Part shown: in pieces, positions 36,590-47,508 of the stretch
How positions within the stretch are numbered: position 1 is the stretch's first letter
Layout of the letters: every line of letters starts with the position of its first letter
Source: Gnetum montanum
Taxonomy: Eukaryota > Streptophyta > Gnetopsida > Gnetales > Gnetaceae
NCBI GenBank assembly: GCA_015680685.1
Contig: MNCI01024020.1
Coordinates: 80,408 to 144,407, forward strand
DNA: 64,000 nucleotides
Direction of reading: 5' to 3'
Position numbers and translations under genes: made by a program
The notes under the pieces: model-generated
What the model saw: the letters and a program-made list of their open reading frames with translations, nothing else
Databases searched by the model: none
Told to the model about the DNA's origin: nothing

Positions 36590-36824
36590 ATATATATATA
36601 TGGGACATCAAAGTAAGGAAAGAACACAACCATTTCATTCTGCAATTAAATCTAGGTCATTATATCAGTCTTTATACATTCTTTCAAACATCCAAAAATC
36701 TAAAAAAATACACTTAATAGATTAAGCCTGACTAATGCAAAGCTCATAGATGAGGCTGATCCCAAAAATCCTCTTCATCATCTGCTCCTACTCCACTAGG
36801 GCTAGCTCCATCATTAACATGTCC

Positions 36825-36968
36825 CTACAAACAAAAAACAAAAAATAGAACAAAATAGTTAAGGGTAATAAAGTAATTCATAAACACAAAAACAATAGGA
36901 AAATAGTAACACTACCAATGAAAAATGACAAAATCATACAAAAGTGAATGCCACAATAAAACACTCAC
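36825..36968 (-). other. Intron of antisense gene (last)
   Basis: Donor CTT|GTGAGTG and acceptor TTTGTTTGTAG|GGACATG. Joining gives a continuous frame from ..GPFSL into GHVNDGASPSGVGADDEEDF and on to TAA at 36722. Confidence 0.75.
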
Positions 36969-38040
36969 AAGTGAGAAAGGCCCTAAGTTGGCCTCCAAAC
37001 ACTGCAGAATCTCCTTCTTAGGCACATTTGCCGAATCCTCCTCCAAGCCAAGATCAATGCCAGCGAGTACTTTGCCTTTGTCCACCGGGGTCCAAGTAGG
37101 GCACTCAAGAGAAAACACACCTGTCGCAGTCTCCCCAGAGGTGGTGGTAATCGTTCTCTCTAGAGATGCCTCCACCTCGGTGCATTCAACAAACCTATCA
37201 GAAGCGGACCACAAACCCAACCCATCGATGAACATCTCTGCCCGATGACATTCAACTGACTCTTCCTTCAACCATGTCTTCTATTGATGCTTGTGTTCCT
37301 TTTGGTCTTGGCCCCACTTCTGTATTTTGGCAATAAAGGATTTCCAATCCTGACATTTCCTGGTTAACAAATCTATCTAAGCCTTCTACTCTGCTAAGTC
37401 CCGTGTAGCCTACACCTTACTATTCAAAACCATCCAATAACATGCATAAGTAATTTCAAATGAGTACCATGTGCTATCACCAGACAACCTAGCAACAGCA
37501 AAGTCATAATGAGACTGGAGATCCCTTTTCTCCTCTCTCTCTTTTGCTAATGTCTTCTTCAGTGTTTGAACCTCATCCCATAGATGTTCAGTCGAACGCC
37601 TTAAAGTCCAAACTATCTTGGCATTCTGTATGACGCAACCAAAAACCACATTGTAGATCTTTCTTGAGAATTAATCAATATCCCTTGGTAATTCAAGAAG
37701 AGCATCAATGTGGGTAGCTTCAGAAGGATCCCACTAGAGTTTGGCACCTGCAAGTGTACACATAAATTAGGCATGATCGAAAATAAACACAAAGAAATAC
37801 AATAAAAATAGGTGCTTAGCATAACATGTAATGTACACACACCTAGTTCAGGATGAGCCTCTTGCAAGCAGGTGACCACCTCATCAACAATACCCATAAC
37901 AAAATCCATCTTGCTAGGCATCTCAAGCCATGGCCTCAATGGATCAATTGATGTGGGATGAGTAGGGGAGGTTTCTTCAATTGGAGCTTGTGATCCTAAT
38001 GCAGCCTCTTGTGATATAAGTGCTTCATGAATTCCATCAT

Positions 38041-38126
38041 CTACCCCAAAAGGGTCAAGATAGTCAAGAACAATACATAAAAAATCAAAGGACACGGAAT
38101 CTAGAATGAGTTGAAAAGGAATATAC
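38041..38126 (-). other. Intron of antisense gene
   Basis: Donor TTTG|GTATATTCC and acceptor TTTTGGGGTAG|ATGATGG. The join reads EGLF then DDGIHEALIS in frame. Confidence 0.7.
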
Positions 38127-38384
38127 CAAAAAGACCTTCACTGTCTAGCTTGGGTGGATCACCAAACTGCAAAGATCCATCAAACAAACCATCAGGGACA
38201 TCCCTTTCGTCACTTGAATGCTTAAGTGCATCCAGGACCCCCACAAGCTTCATCCCCATGTTGCTTGTCCCCTCGTCCTCTTGTGTGGCAAGAATCTCTC
38301 CCTCCTTGATTACTACTTCCTTTTCCTTTTCTTCCTCCTCGGGTATAGGAGCCAGGATCTCTCTCTCTACCTCCAGACTCTCCT

Positions 38385-38483
38385 CTGAAATAATAACATA
38401 ACCTTAAAGTTAGTATAGTGTAGCTCATAGGTATATCTAATAGCATATAAACCGAAAAAGAAAATATAAAACAAACCACTTAC
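38385..38483 (-). other. Intron of antisense gene
   Basis: Donor GTTGAGG|GTAAGTGG, a near-consensus plant 5' splice site, and acceptor TTATTATTTCAG|AGGAGAG. The join reads FMLPVE then EESLEVEREI in frame. Confidence 0.8.
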
Positions 38484-40649
38484 CCTCAACTGGCAGCATA
38501 AATCGAATCTTCTTTTTCCTTGGGGATCTCACATCTGGGGTAGATTCCTTTACACGTTCCTTCCTTTTCATCTTTGCCTTGGACTTTCCAACAGTCTCAA
38601 TAATTAAGCATTCAACCCTCTTAACAGATGTGCGCAGCCTAGGTGGTTCTAATCCCAAAGTAACCAATACAGACTCCCCAATGTCTTCCATCACGTCCTG
38701 GGATCTAGTGGTGCTACATAAGTGATGAATCCAAGGATGGGATAGTTGCAAACGATCCCTCAAAATATGGTGGTTATCCTCATGAACTACTAGGAATTCA
38801 ACAAACCTGCGCAAGTATCCCACAAAGAAAGCAAAGGTGAAGTGGGATTTTGCATGAATGCTTGAACGTAACCTGATAATTTCCCCATGAAGGCCAAATC
38901 CTAGAAATTGTGCCCAATTGTATGGCATGCCTGTCTCCAAAACTGCATGCATCACACATGCAAATTCAATCCCAAGGACTCTCCCTTGAGAAAGAGATTT
39001 TGGAAACGCCCATGCTCAAAAGAGAGGATATAGGAAGTTCACCTCTGTCAATAGGGTATCCTCTCGCATAGCAAATCCCTTGAGGCACTTTGACAAACCC
39101 AACCACTATTCAAGTTCCCTGATGACCTGTCCATCCTTAGTTGCCCTGTCCATGGCTACCATGGCACCATCCATGGGAACACAAAAAAATCAAAAAGAAA
39201 CTCACTAATTAGGTGGAATGATACCTTCACTCCCCAAACCTGTGTGGTAAAACAAGAAGCATCACCACTAAAACAGTCAACAATCATAACCATCTCAGTA
39301 GTTGGAATGCTAGGAGTCAAGGCTATGAATAGGTCCATCAAACTGGCCCAAGTGAGGCAACTGATTACCAAATTAGAAGCTCGCTCCAGTAACCACTTTT
39401 GTGATTTCTCTACCTCCTCGTACTTTGTAAAAAGAGTAGCCTTAGTATGCCCTGTAGTACTAGTAACTTCTTCAGGGGGGATGACTAGTGTAAAAACATA
39501 GAACGAAAAAGTTAGAAAAGGGATGTGACAAAATGATGCAACAAAAAAGGAAAATGGAGTCTAAAGTGCAGTTACTTATCATCTGTGACAAGTGAAGGAG
39601 AGGTGGGTGCAGGATCAATCCTTTGAGGAAAGATTGGTCTATTAGGAGACCAATCCTTGTGTAACCAACTGCGAGCCTGGCAACGCTCAAAGGCTCTTGA
39701 AAATTGCTTGTCGAGGTCAAAAAGGGCCATCATGGTCTGGTCTAACACTATGGCCTGAAGAATGGGGCCTGCCATAAAAGTCTCTAGCGCTGTGCGCACT
39801 AAAGCAAGCCCACCATCATCATCACGCATCCCATGTTCATCAAAATGGGGCCTACATAGGAAGACAACATTCACATTTAGATGATGACATAAAATTAAAA
39901 AGAAATCACAAGTTAAAGTAAGACACAAAAAATCACACTTGTCCACTTTGTATATCATCCCAGGTGGATTCTGAAATAAGGTATGCACACAGAGAGCTAG
40001 GAAAAGTGTGTTGCTAATGTTGTAATGACTACAGACAGACAGCTCCCACACACGAGTTAAAGGGCAAGTAGATCTAGGACCCTCAGCAAGGCCTCCCTCC
40101 ACTCTAAACAGTTCCTCATCAATATCAGTGATGAAGGCTAGCATGTCTTGAGTAGCCTCGGGCAAAACATTCTCAATAATTTCACGAGCAATCTGTTCAC
40201 TTAGATGAGACCATATGAAAAAACTGAAATTTTGTAGTATAAATGACAAGAATGAACTAGTTCCTGGATGAAACCATATTACATGGGGCCCAATTCTCAT
40301 GTCATAAGGAGGTGTGTTTGGCCCAAGGGGGCCAAACCAAACAAATACCCCAATGAGCTCAATAACAAGAAGAGAAGATTTAGGTCCCTTGCACATAACC
40401 GAAACATTGGGTAAGTGAAAATCTAAAAACTAGCAACAGATTTACATCATATAAAACCAAAAAATTGTATGAACAAATATAACACCTCATGAGGCGAAGT
40501 GTAATCTTATGCTTACTAAAGTATATTGAAATCGATTTCAGAGCAAATCCATGTTTAAAATCCTAGAAAAACAATGTAAACAATATAAAATCTAGAACTC
40601 ATTGAACATCTTAATGAAAAGCCTAGGATTGAAAATTTAGAATTCAAAA

Positions 40650-41890
40650 CCAAGTTGCCCTGGACAAAAATCCAAAATCAAGTCATGCCATGGGGGAAAA
40701 CTAGAAATCAAAGTCACACTACCCATGAAAAAAAAATAGAAAAAAATTCACGGTCACTCGTTGCCCAGGGCAAGAAAAAAATAGAAAAATTCACAGTCAC
40801 GCAATGCCTAGGGCAAGAAAAAAATAGAAAAAATCAAGGTCACGTTACCTTAGCCAAAAATAGAAATTCACTGTCACGCGCTGCCTAGCGCAAGAAAAAA
40901 ATAGAAAAATTCACAATCATGCGTTGCCCATAGGGAAATTTGTGCTCACAATTGGCACAGAAAGAGAACAAGAATTGATTAATGCTGAAACCCCCCGAGT
41001 AACCTGGTAGTCATGCTACCAATAGAAAATGAAAAGGAAAGTAGGGCTTCCCTGCAATGATGGTTGTAGCCCATATTCATGCTGAGGCCTGTTGGCCCTA
41101 GCCCAACTTATGCTTGATCAACTTGCCCTACCTAACTCATGCAAGAAGCCCTAAATGCTTTGGAAATCATAGCTCATGCTACCCTTAACCCTCACCTTGC
41201 GTTCTTATTGTCCAAGAATCTGGTAATCATCCAACGAAGAAATAGAGAAGAGAATGGGTTTTTCCAGCAGACTCAGGCTGGGGCACTCCCTACGCAGAAA
41301 AATCGAAAATTTGCAGTTCACACTGCACGTGGCCAAGCCCAAAAGAACAAAAAATTCATAGTGCGCTGCTTCCCCAGCCAAAAAATCAAAAATGTAGGCC
41401 ATGCTGCCCAGGGAGAAAACTAAAAATTTGCAGGTAACGCTATCCTAGCCAAAAAACCCAAAATTTACTGGTCACGCTACCCTAGCTCCAAGGTCAAAAT
41501 TTTTAGTCACGTTACACCCAAAACCCTACAATGATAATGCTAATGAAAGCCAAAAATTTTGCAGCAGGACACCAAGGAAAATGAAAACTTATGCACTCAC
41601 ACCCCAAGCCAAAAATCCCAAAAATCCCAAGCACAAATTCTTGCCCTAAGTAACACCACTTACAGAAATGCCTAAGAAAAATTGGGGCCAAGGAATTTAC
41701 CTATGCAAGGCCTTCTTCCACGACGGGATCCTGACTTGAGGGAGATGTTGGAGGAGTTCTTCACTCTCCTCCATGAATGCCAAGGTTGCCTGCTTCCTTC
41801 CCTTGCCCCTAGTTGCCTTCTCCTTGCCCTTTTCTTTCATGGCCACACTGATGCTGATGCTAGTCTTGGCTCACACTGCACTCTGGAAGG
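40650..41890. repeat. GTCACGCT motif cluster around the antisense gene 5' end
   Basis: About a dozen copies of a GTCACGCT(G/A)CCC-type motif occur, for example GGTCACTCGTTGCCCAGGGC, AGTCACGCAATGCCTAGGGC, TGTCACGCGCTGCCTAGCGC and TGGTCACGCTACCCTAGC. From 40730 to 40925 they are embedded in A-rich tandem units of about 40 bp (GGGCAAGAAAAAAATAG). The same core is clustered in the LTR U3 and the leader of this element. Confidence 0.75.
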
Positions 41891-42510
41891 TCACGCTGCT
41901 CTCCCAATTGCCAGCAACTCACAATGACCAAAATGAGGCTTTCTTTTTCAAAATTCTCTTTTCTATCCCTCCCTAGTAATTTTATTTTATTTATTTAATT
42001 TTTGGCCATTTTATTTATTTATTTTAATTCATCTTCTCATTTTAACTACATGTTGTTGTCCAAAGCTATCTTTTGCCTTATGCTTATCCAAATTTCCTTG
42101 CCACTCCAATCCCCCAAAATTGGGCCTAAAATTTCTTATGAACAAAGGAGGAAAGTGCTAAAAAATAAACGAAAATAAATAAACATATATAAACACTTGA
42201 AAATTTCATGAAATTTCATAAAAATTTAAAATCTCCATGACCTTATTGTCCACTTGAAAATTTAAATATAGAGTTTAGAAGTCAAAAATTTTAAAATAGT
42301 GCATACACTCAATTCAAATGGCAAGTCAACACACGGCCCAGTATGGCCCTAAACTACCATGCAGCCCAGTATGGCCTTAAACTATCATAGCTTCCACCAC
42401 ATCTCCTAAATTTATCGGTACACAACTTAATTATCCTATGTTCATTTACACTTTGTAACTCTCCTACCAAGGGAGTGTCTCTTACTTCGCTCCTATTTTA
42501 ATTAGCAAGA

Positions 42511-43900
42511 GTGAGCACCATGGCCATCAACAACATCCTCTCAATATTGTCTCTCAATGGACCATATGGAGATGTAGAAGAAGTGATCCGCCCAGAATCT
42601 TTGGATCTAAATCTATCCATCTATACCGATTTGATAGCCTCCACTCAAGAAACATCAAACTGGCCTAAAAATGTAGCTAAAACTCTAGATTTAGAAGCTA
42701 ACAATATCACTGAATATCCTCTGGTTGAAATCCCCATTACCACGGTCAACAATGAAGCCAGAACCTTGAAATTAAGTGCCTTACTAGATCTACACCTCAT
42801 AGGTGACATCACTCAGGTTTTAAAAGACAACATAAAAACGTTCACATGGTCATATATGCCGAGACTAGACCCCCAGATCATCCAACACAACATTATTCTT
42901 AATGAAAAAATTAAACCAGTAAAGGAAAAATTAGAAAGGTTAGACCTGAATTGGCATTAGTAGTCCACGCTAAAATCACAAAGCTATACCAAGCCGGTTT
43001 TATCCGAGCCGTCGATTATTCCGATTGGGTGTCAAACATTGTTGTAGTTCCTAAGAAGAATAGTAGTATACGCATATGCATAGACTTCCGCGATCTCAAT
43101 GTAGCCACTATAAAGGATGATTTCCTGTTACCTAGCATTGATCAACTTATTGACACAACTGCCGAGCATGCGCTATTGTCCTTCATGGACGGATTTTCGA
43201 GCTACAATCAAATAAGAATCAATCTAGAGCATCAACTTAGGAAAACTTTTATGACACCTTGGGGGACATTTTGTTATATGATGATGCCATTTGGCCTTAA
43301 AAATGCAAGTGCTACATATCAGGGAGCAATGATGTACATATTTAGTGATTACATGCTCAATTTGCTCAGTGATTATGTTGATGATATAGCGGTCAAGTCT
43401 AAAACAATTGAACAACATACAAAAGATCTAGACTTAGTGCTTAAACATTGTCTTAAATATGACCTTAGGCTCAACCCAAAAAAGTGTGTCTTTGGTGTTA
43501 AAATGGGTAAAATGTTTGGTTTCCTAGTTTTCAAAGCAGGGATATAGGTAGACCCCAATAAGGTCAAAGCAATAACCAATATGCAACCACCAAGAAACCT
43601 CACCGAACTACGTGGCCTCCAAGGTAGACTTCAATTCATCAGATGCTTTATCAAAAAGCTAATGGATAAGTTAAGTCGCATGCAACATCTATTATGAAAG
43701 AATGCACATTTCCAATGGACTCAACAATTCTAAGAAGTGTCCGAGAACATAAAACAAGAATTGGCTCTACTACCAACTGTTTATCCTTGACAAAGTGACA
43801 AACCTTTCTACATCTACCTTGCAACTTCCGATTCCTCCATCACATCCATGCCTTGCCAGAAATGTCAAGATGGAGCCGAGATCCCTGTATATTATCTAAG
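42511..43900 (+). pseudogene. Tat reverse transcriptase (broken)
   Basis: The first frame (42511-42960) is the acidic pre-RT spacer ending in LKDNIKTFTWSYMPRLDP. A one-base shift near 42930 moves to the RT frame 42951-43547: ITKLYQAGFIRAVDYSDWVS, RICIDFRDLNVATIKDDF, FMDGFSSYNQI (motif A), MPFGLKNASATYQ (motif B), then YVDDIAVKSK at about 43375-43405 (intact YVDD box) and LRLNPKKCVFGV. A stop at 43545 precedes the connection region, which continues to about 43780 (NLTELRGLQGRLQFI). Confidence 0.9.
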
Positions 43901-44160
43901 CCACACATTAATAGCCTATGAACAATGATACAATGACGTAGAAAAATCATGCCTCGCCCTCGTCTTCTCCTTGAAGAAATGGCGGCATTATCTCTTCCAT
44001 AATCAGGTTTACATCATTTGCAAGGATAATGTTCTCCATGCCATCACCAATAACATCTATGAGTCAAGTAGGTTAGCTAGGTGGAAAGCGATGATCGCAG
44101 AATTTGATTTGTGCTATGTCGCTCAATCTTCCACAGAAGGTCAAGTAATAGCCATGCAAC
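43780..44160 (+). pseudogene. Tat RNase H (first, retroviral-type)
   Basis: DKPFYIYLATSDSSI, then IPVYYLSHTLIAYEQ-YNDVEK and LALVFSLKKWRHYLF: the RNase H that normally follows RT. The first catalytic Asp is not evident in 'YLATSDSS', consistent with the degenerate first RNase H known in Tat/Ogre elements. One stop (Gln position) occurs in 'EQ-Y'. Confidence 0.8.
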
Positions 44161-44249
44161 TAACCGTCTCACTGATGCATGATCAATCAACGATGAATCC
44201 CAAATTCCCAGATGAAAATATTAATAGCGTAGACACTGTACTTGATAAC

Positions 44250-44650
44250 TACAAGGCAATTCTTTACTTTGATGGAGCTTGAACCTCTTGAGGAGGAAGT
44301 GCTGCAGCCATTTTGGTATACCCCTCTGGAGAAATCCAACCTTTCGCCTACCGCTTAACCTTTCCTTGCACCAATAATGTGGCAGAATACAAAGGTCTTC
44401 TTAGAGGCCTTCAAGTAGCATTAACTTCAGGAATCTCACGCCTTATAGTTTGAGGTGACTCGCAATTAGTTATTAATCAAGTCATTGAGGTCTACACATG
44501 CAAAGCTCCCCATTTACAACTGTATTGTGATTTGACCAAACATTTAGTCAAGCAACTAGTAGAAGTGGATATACAACATGTTCCTAGAAGCGAAAACACT
44601 ATTGCTAATGCACCTGCCACATTAGCCTTAAACATAACACCAGAAATGTT
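44250..44650 (+). pseudogene. Tat second, archaeal-type RNase H (aRH)
   Basis: AILYFDGA holds the first catalytic Asp, NNVAEYKGLLRGLQVAL the Glu, and GDSQLVINQV the second Asp. Near the end ENTIANAPATLA has Asn where the family has Asp ('ADALA'). Stops replace one residue after FDGA, one in TS-GGS and one before GDS. This domain, sitting between RNase H and integrase, is diagnostic for the Tat/Ogre lineage of plants. Confidence 0.88.
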
Positions 44651-44815
44651 CCATGCATTACCTACTTCTATAACCAGTTGTGCCGAGCCTGTAATTAACA
44701 CTCCAAATGAAGTACCTGTTGCATCTATTAGTATAACACATGCAATAGAATGGTAGGACGACATAAAAGAGTACCTTCTAAGTGGCGAACCTCCACGACA
44801 CTCAACAAATGCTCA

Positions 44816-44882
44816 AAAAGACACCGTATGAAAACGTTCATGCCAATACGCATTAGTAAAAGACACCGTATGAAAACGTTCA
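44816..44882 (+). repeat. 25-bp direct repeat at the integrase deletion
   Basis: 44816-44840 and 44858-44882 are identical 25-mers (both contain ACACCGTATGAAAACGTT) with a 17-bp spacer. They lie where the integrase zinc finger and first catalytic Asp should be encoded. Confidence 0.95.
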
Positions 44883-45564
44883 CCGTTTTGGTATTCCAAT
44901 GACCATTGTTACCGACAATGGGCCACAATTCAGCAGTGCAAATACCAATAACTTTTGTGAAAGTCTATGCATTAAACACACATTTTCATCACCTTACTAC
45001 CCACAAAGCAATGGTCAAGCGAAGGCTACAAACAAAACCGTCATCATGGTGCTCAAAAAGATGCTGAATCAGAGTAAGAAGCGATGGCATGAACAATTAG
45101 TCTACGCATTGTGATGATATCAAATGACACATTGAACATCCATAGGTAAAACTCCATATAGTCTTGTATACGGATCTGAAGCTATTTTACCTTTAGAATT
45201 GCAGGTTCCCTCATTATAGATAGCTCTCTCCGGCCTCCTTAATGAAAGTCAAAATAATGAATTGTGCATTGCTGATCTCGATTCAGTATAGGAGAAACAA
45301 GTACAAACGCTTGATCAAATTGAATGGTACCAAAAACAACAGAGGAAAAGGCACAAGCATGATCTCCATAAATGCCCAATCAAAGAAGGAGATCTAGTCC
45401 TTAAGGCTATCGGTGAACATCTAGATAAATTATTAGCCAACTAGGAAGGGCCTTACTTAATCACCAAGGCATACAATAATGGAGCATTCAAACTTACTAA
45501 CATGGATGGAAATGAGTTTGCCAATCCTACAAACCACTTGTACTTGAAAAGGTACTATGTCTGA
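44883..45564 (+). pseudogene. Tat integrase, C-terminal two-thirds only (broken)
   Basis: The frame opens in the middle of the catalytic core with MTIVTDNGPQF (second Asp) and FSSPYYPQSNGQAKATNKT. The usual catalytic Glu in 'GQAEATNK' is Lys here. After stops at 45112 and beyond it continues with IGKTPYSLVYGSEAILPLEL, then KEGDLVLKAIG and the GPY/F module EGPYLITKAYNNGAFKL, ending LKRYYV and TGA at 45562. The HHCC zinc finger and first Asp are absent, so it cannot integrate DNA. Confidence 0.88.
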
Positions 45565-45579
45565 CAAACTTGAGGTACA

Positions 45580-46040
45580 GAATAGTCCTGGCATCATGAA
45601 CTAAAACTGATACCACAAAATAGTCCTAGCATCATGACTTAAAACTGATACCACAGAGTAGTCCTGGCATCATGACTTAAAACTGATACCACAAAATAGT
45701 CTTGGCATCATGACTTAAAACTGATACCACAGAGTAGTCCTGGAATCATGACTTAAAATTGATACCACAAAATAGTCCATGCATCATGACTTAAAACTGA
45801 TACCACAGAGTAGTCCTGGCATCATGACTTAAAACTGATACCACAGAATAGTCTTGGCATCATAACTTAAAACTAATATCACAAAGTAGTCCTGGCATCA
45901 TGACTTAAAACTGATACCACATAATAGTCTTGGCATCATGACTTAAAACTGATACCACATAGTAGTCCTGGCATCATGACTTAAAATTGATACCACAGAG
46001 TAGTCCTGGCATCATGACTTAAAACTAATATCACAGATTG
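45580..46040 (+). repeat. 38-bp tandem repeat array in Tat 3' region
   Basis: About twelve head-to-tail copies of a 38-bp unit (contains AGTCCTGGCATCATGACTT and AAAACTGATACCACA) start just after the integrase stop. The start-to-start distance measured at 45585, 45623 and 45661 is 38. Copies degrade gradually to about 46290. Confidence 0.95.
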
Positions 46041-46289
46041 TCCTAGAGTTATGATAATAAACTGACACCACAGAACTCTGTCTAGTATGACACTAAACTA
46101 CTACATCTATCCTCCATGACATAAAACTAGCATTCAGAGTCCACTAAGACTATAAGTTGGTTAGCCTCTTCACAATTTGCTATGACTATAAAATAGCAAT
46201 GCACCGTCCTCTATAATGCTAAACTGGTGTCGTCCAAGGGGTTATGACATGAAACTAATTCACAATAGTCCACTAAGACTATAAACTGG

Positions 46290-47508
46290 TGACATCATCG
46301 ATGAGTAGGCAAAAAAACTTGAAAAGATGTGTTGCTACAATTGGTTGTACATGTCCCACAAAGACTTGCTACATGATTCACCTCATGGACCCTAATGAAG
46401 CTTATGCTATTCATGATTCTGTCTACTTTAAAAATTTCATGTGGTGACTCCATCTCCTTGTTTAAAGTGCTTAGCTAACCATTTCATTTGTGTTTTTTGT
46501 CTTCTTGGAGTTACATTTGTAGGTTGACACTTTTGAGGCATTCGTGCATAGATGCACTTCATCATGATGACAAGCTATCACATTCTTTTTGACGCACGTA
46601 ACTGGGTTAATCAATCCGTTCATAAGTACATTCCCAACTCCTAATACATTCCCCATTTCCCCATCATGTCCCAATTATCCTATTCAATTACATCCCCTAG
46701 ATACATTGTCTCCTACTCACCTCAAAACTTTTGATACACTATTGTACATTGTAACTTCCTAAGCAGTTGCAACACAAAACACAGTACACAATGCATGACC
46801 CAAAATGCAAACGCTCGAATACCAGCATAGCACTAAAAGCAAGCTCTTTCAAAAATACCAAAGAAAAAAAGAAAAACAAAAGAAACAGAAAGCTAAAGAA
46901 AGGCAAAAATAATAGAAAAGAAGAAACAAACAAACAAAACAACAAAAAAGAACAAAAAATATCAAAGGGAAAAATGCATGGAAAAGGTCTTCATGGCCCT
47001 GTTGACATCATAAACAAAAGACTATTGGCTATTCTCATACAAGCCCCAGACAAGAAGGCAATTATCTTGAAAAATAGTTACACTCGTGTCTCAAACAGAT
47101 CATGTTGCACATCATCGCATGGCTTTGGATTTTTACAACGGGCCACGCCAATACTCTATAAGAGTCCTGTTTCTCCAAAGAACACACCTCCTATGTCTTG
47201 GTTCTGAGTCTGCTGAAAACCCAACTGTTGACAAAGACCAATGACATAACCTATTCACATGAAAAAATTCCTCTCCCATAATTCCAATAGCAATTATCAC
47301 CCTTGATCAATTCATGGCTTCCCCCGATTACAATCCCTTGCATCTTGAACCACATTCCCTCAACCCCATGTACTTTTGAAAATAGTGCAATGACATCTAT
47401 CCAAGGGTTGACGGTTAATGTTTGGTACTTGGTTGCTCATGGTGTTTTGCACTTCTTTGTCGATGCCTCTCAGGTAGATTCCTCCAAACGTCAACAAAGA
47501 GGGGCCAA
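46290..47508 (+). other. Tat 3' untranslated internal region
   Basis: No coding remnant I can support. The longest open frame (46767-47207) is a Lys/Asn-rich reading of A-rich DNA (46855-46965) with no recognisable domain. The region ends in the polypurine tract AACAAAGAGGGGCCAA next to the 3' LTR. Confidence 0.65.

Larger units (their letters stand above)
36722..41840 (-). pseudogene. Antisense multi-exon accessory gene inside the Tat element
   Basis: I do not recognise the product. Proposed exons (5' to 3' on the minus strand): 41840-41701, about 40400-39939, 39851-39576, 39484-39240, about 39155-38484, 38384-38127, 38040-37843, 37747-36969 and 36824-36722. Introns 38385-38483, 38041-38126, 37748-37842 and 36825-36968 have GT and AG ends and keep the frame exactly; so does 39852-39938. 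The last exon ends ELCISQA and TAA at 36722. Protein segments include GPNTPPYDMRIGPHVIWF, YNWAQFLGFGLHGEIIRL, a Lys/Arg patch (KMKRKERVKES, PRKKKIRF), a Glu-rich patch, and LWDEVQTLKKTLAKEREEK (coiled coil). A few TAG/TAA stops sit where Gln codons are likely. The joins between exons 1-2, 3-4 and 4-5 are unresolved. Confidence 0.6.

Noticed and set aside
36129-36725. Long frames crossing the second N run
   Set aside because: Same artefact; flanking residues do not match protease or RT.
41682-41927. Plus-strand 81-codon frame as a gene
   Set aside because: It overlaps the proposed first exon of the antisense gene, which has a better start, basic N-terminus and a GTAAAT donor.
45580-46040. Tandem 38-bp units as a CRISPR array or a tRNA-primed site cluster (each unit contains CTGATACCAC, the complement of the Met PBS core)
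   Set aside because: There are no spacers, the units are contiguous, and the context is a plant retrotransposon; the PBS resemblance is ten bases and probably chance.
46767-47207. 146-codon plus-strand frame with a lysine-rich region as an accessory ORF
   Set aside because: Its composition follows an A-rich tract, it has no domain, and it lies in the untranslated 3' part of the Tat element.
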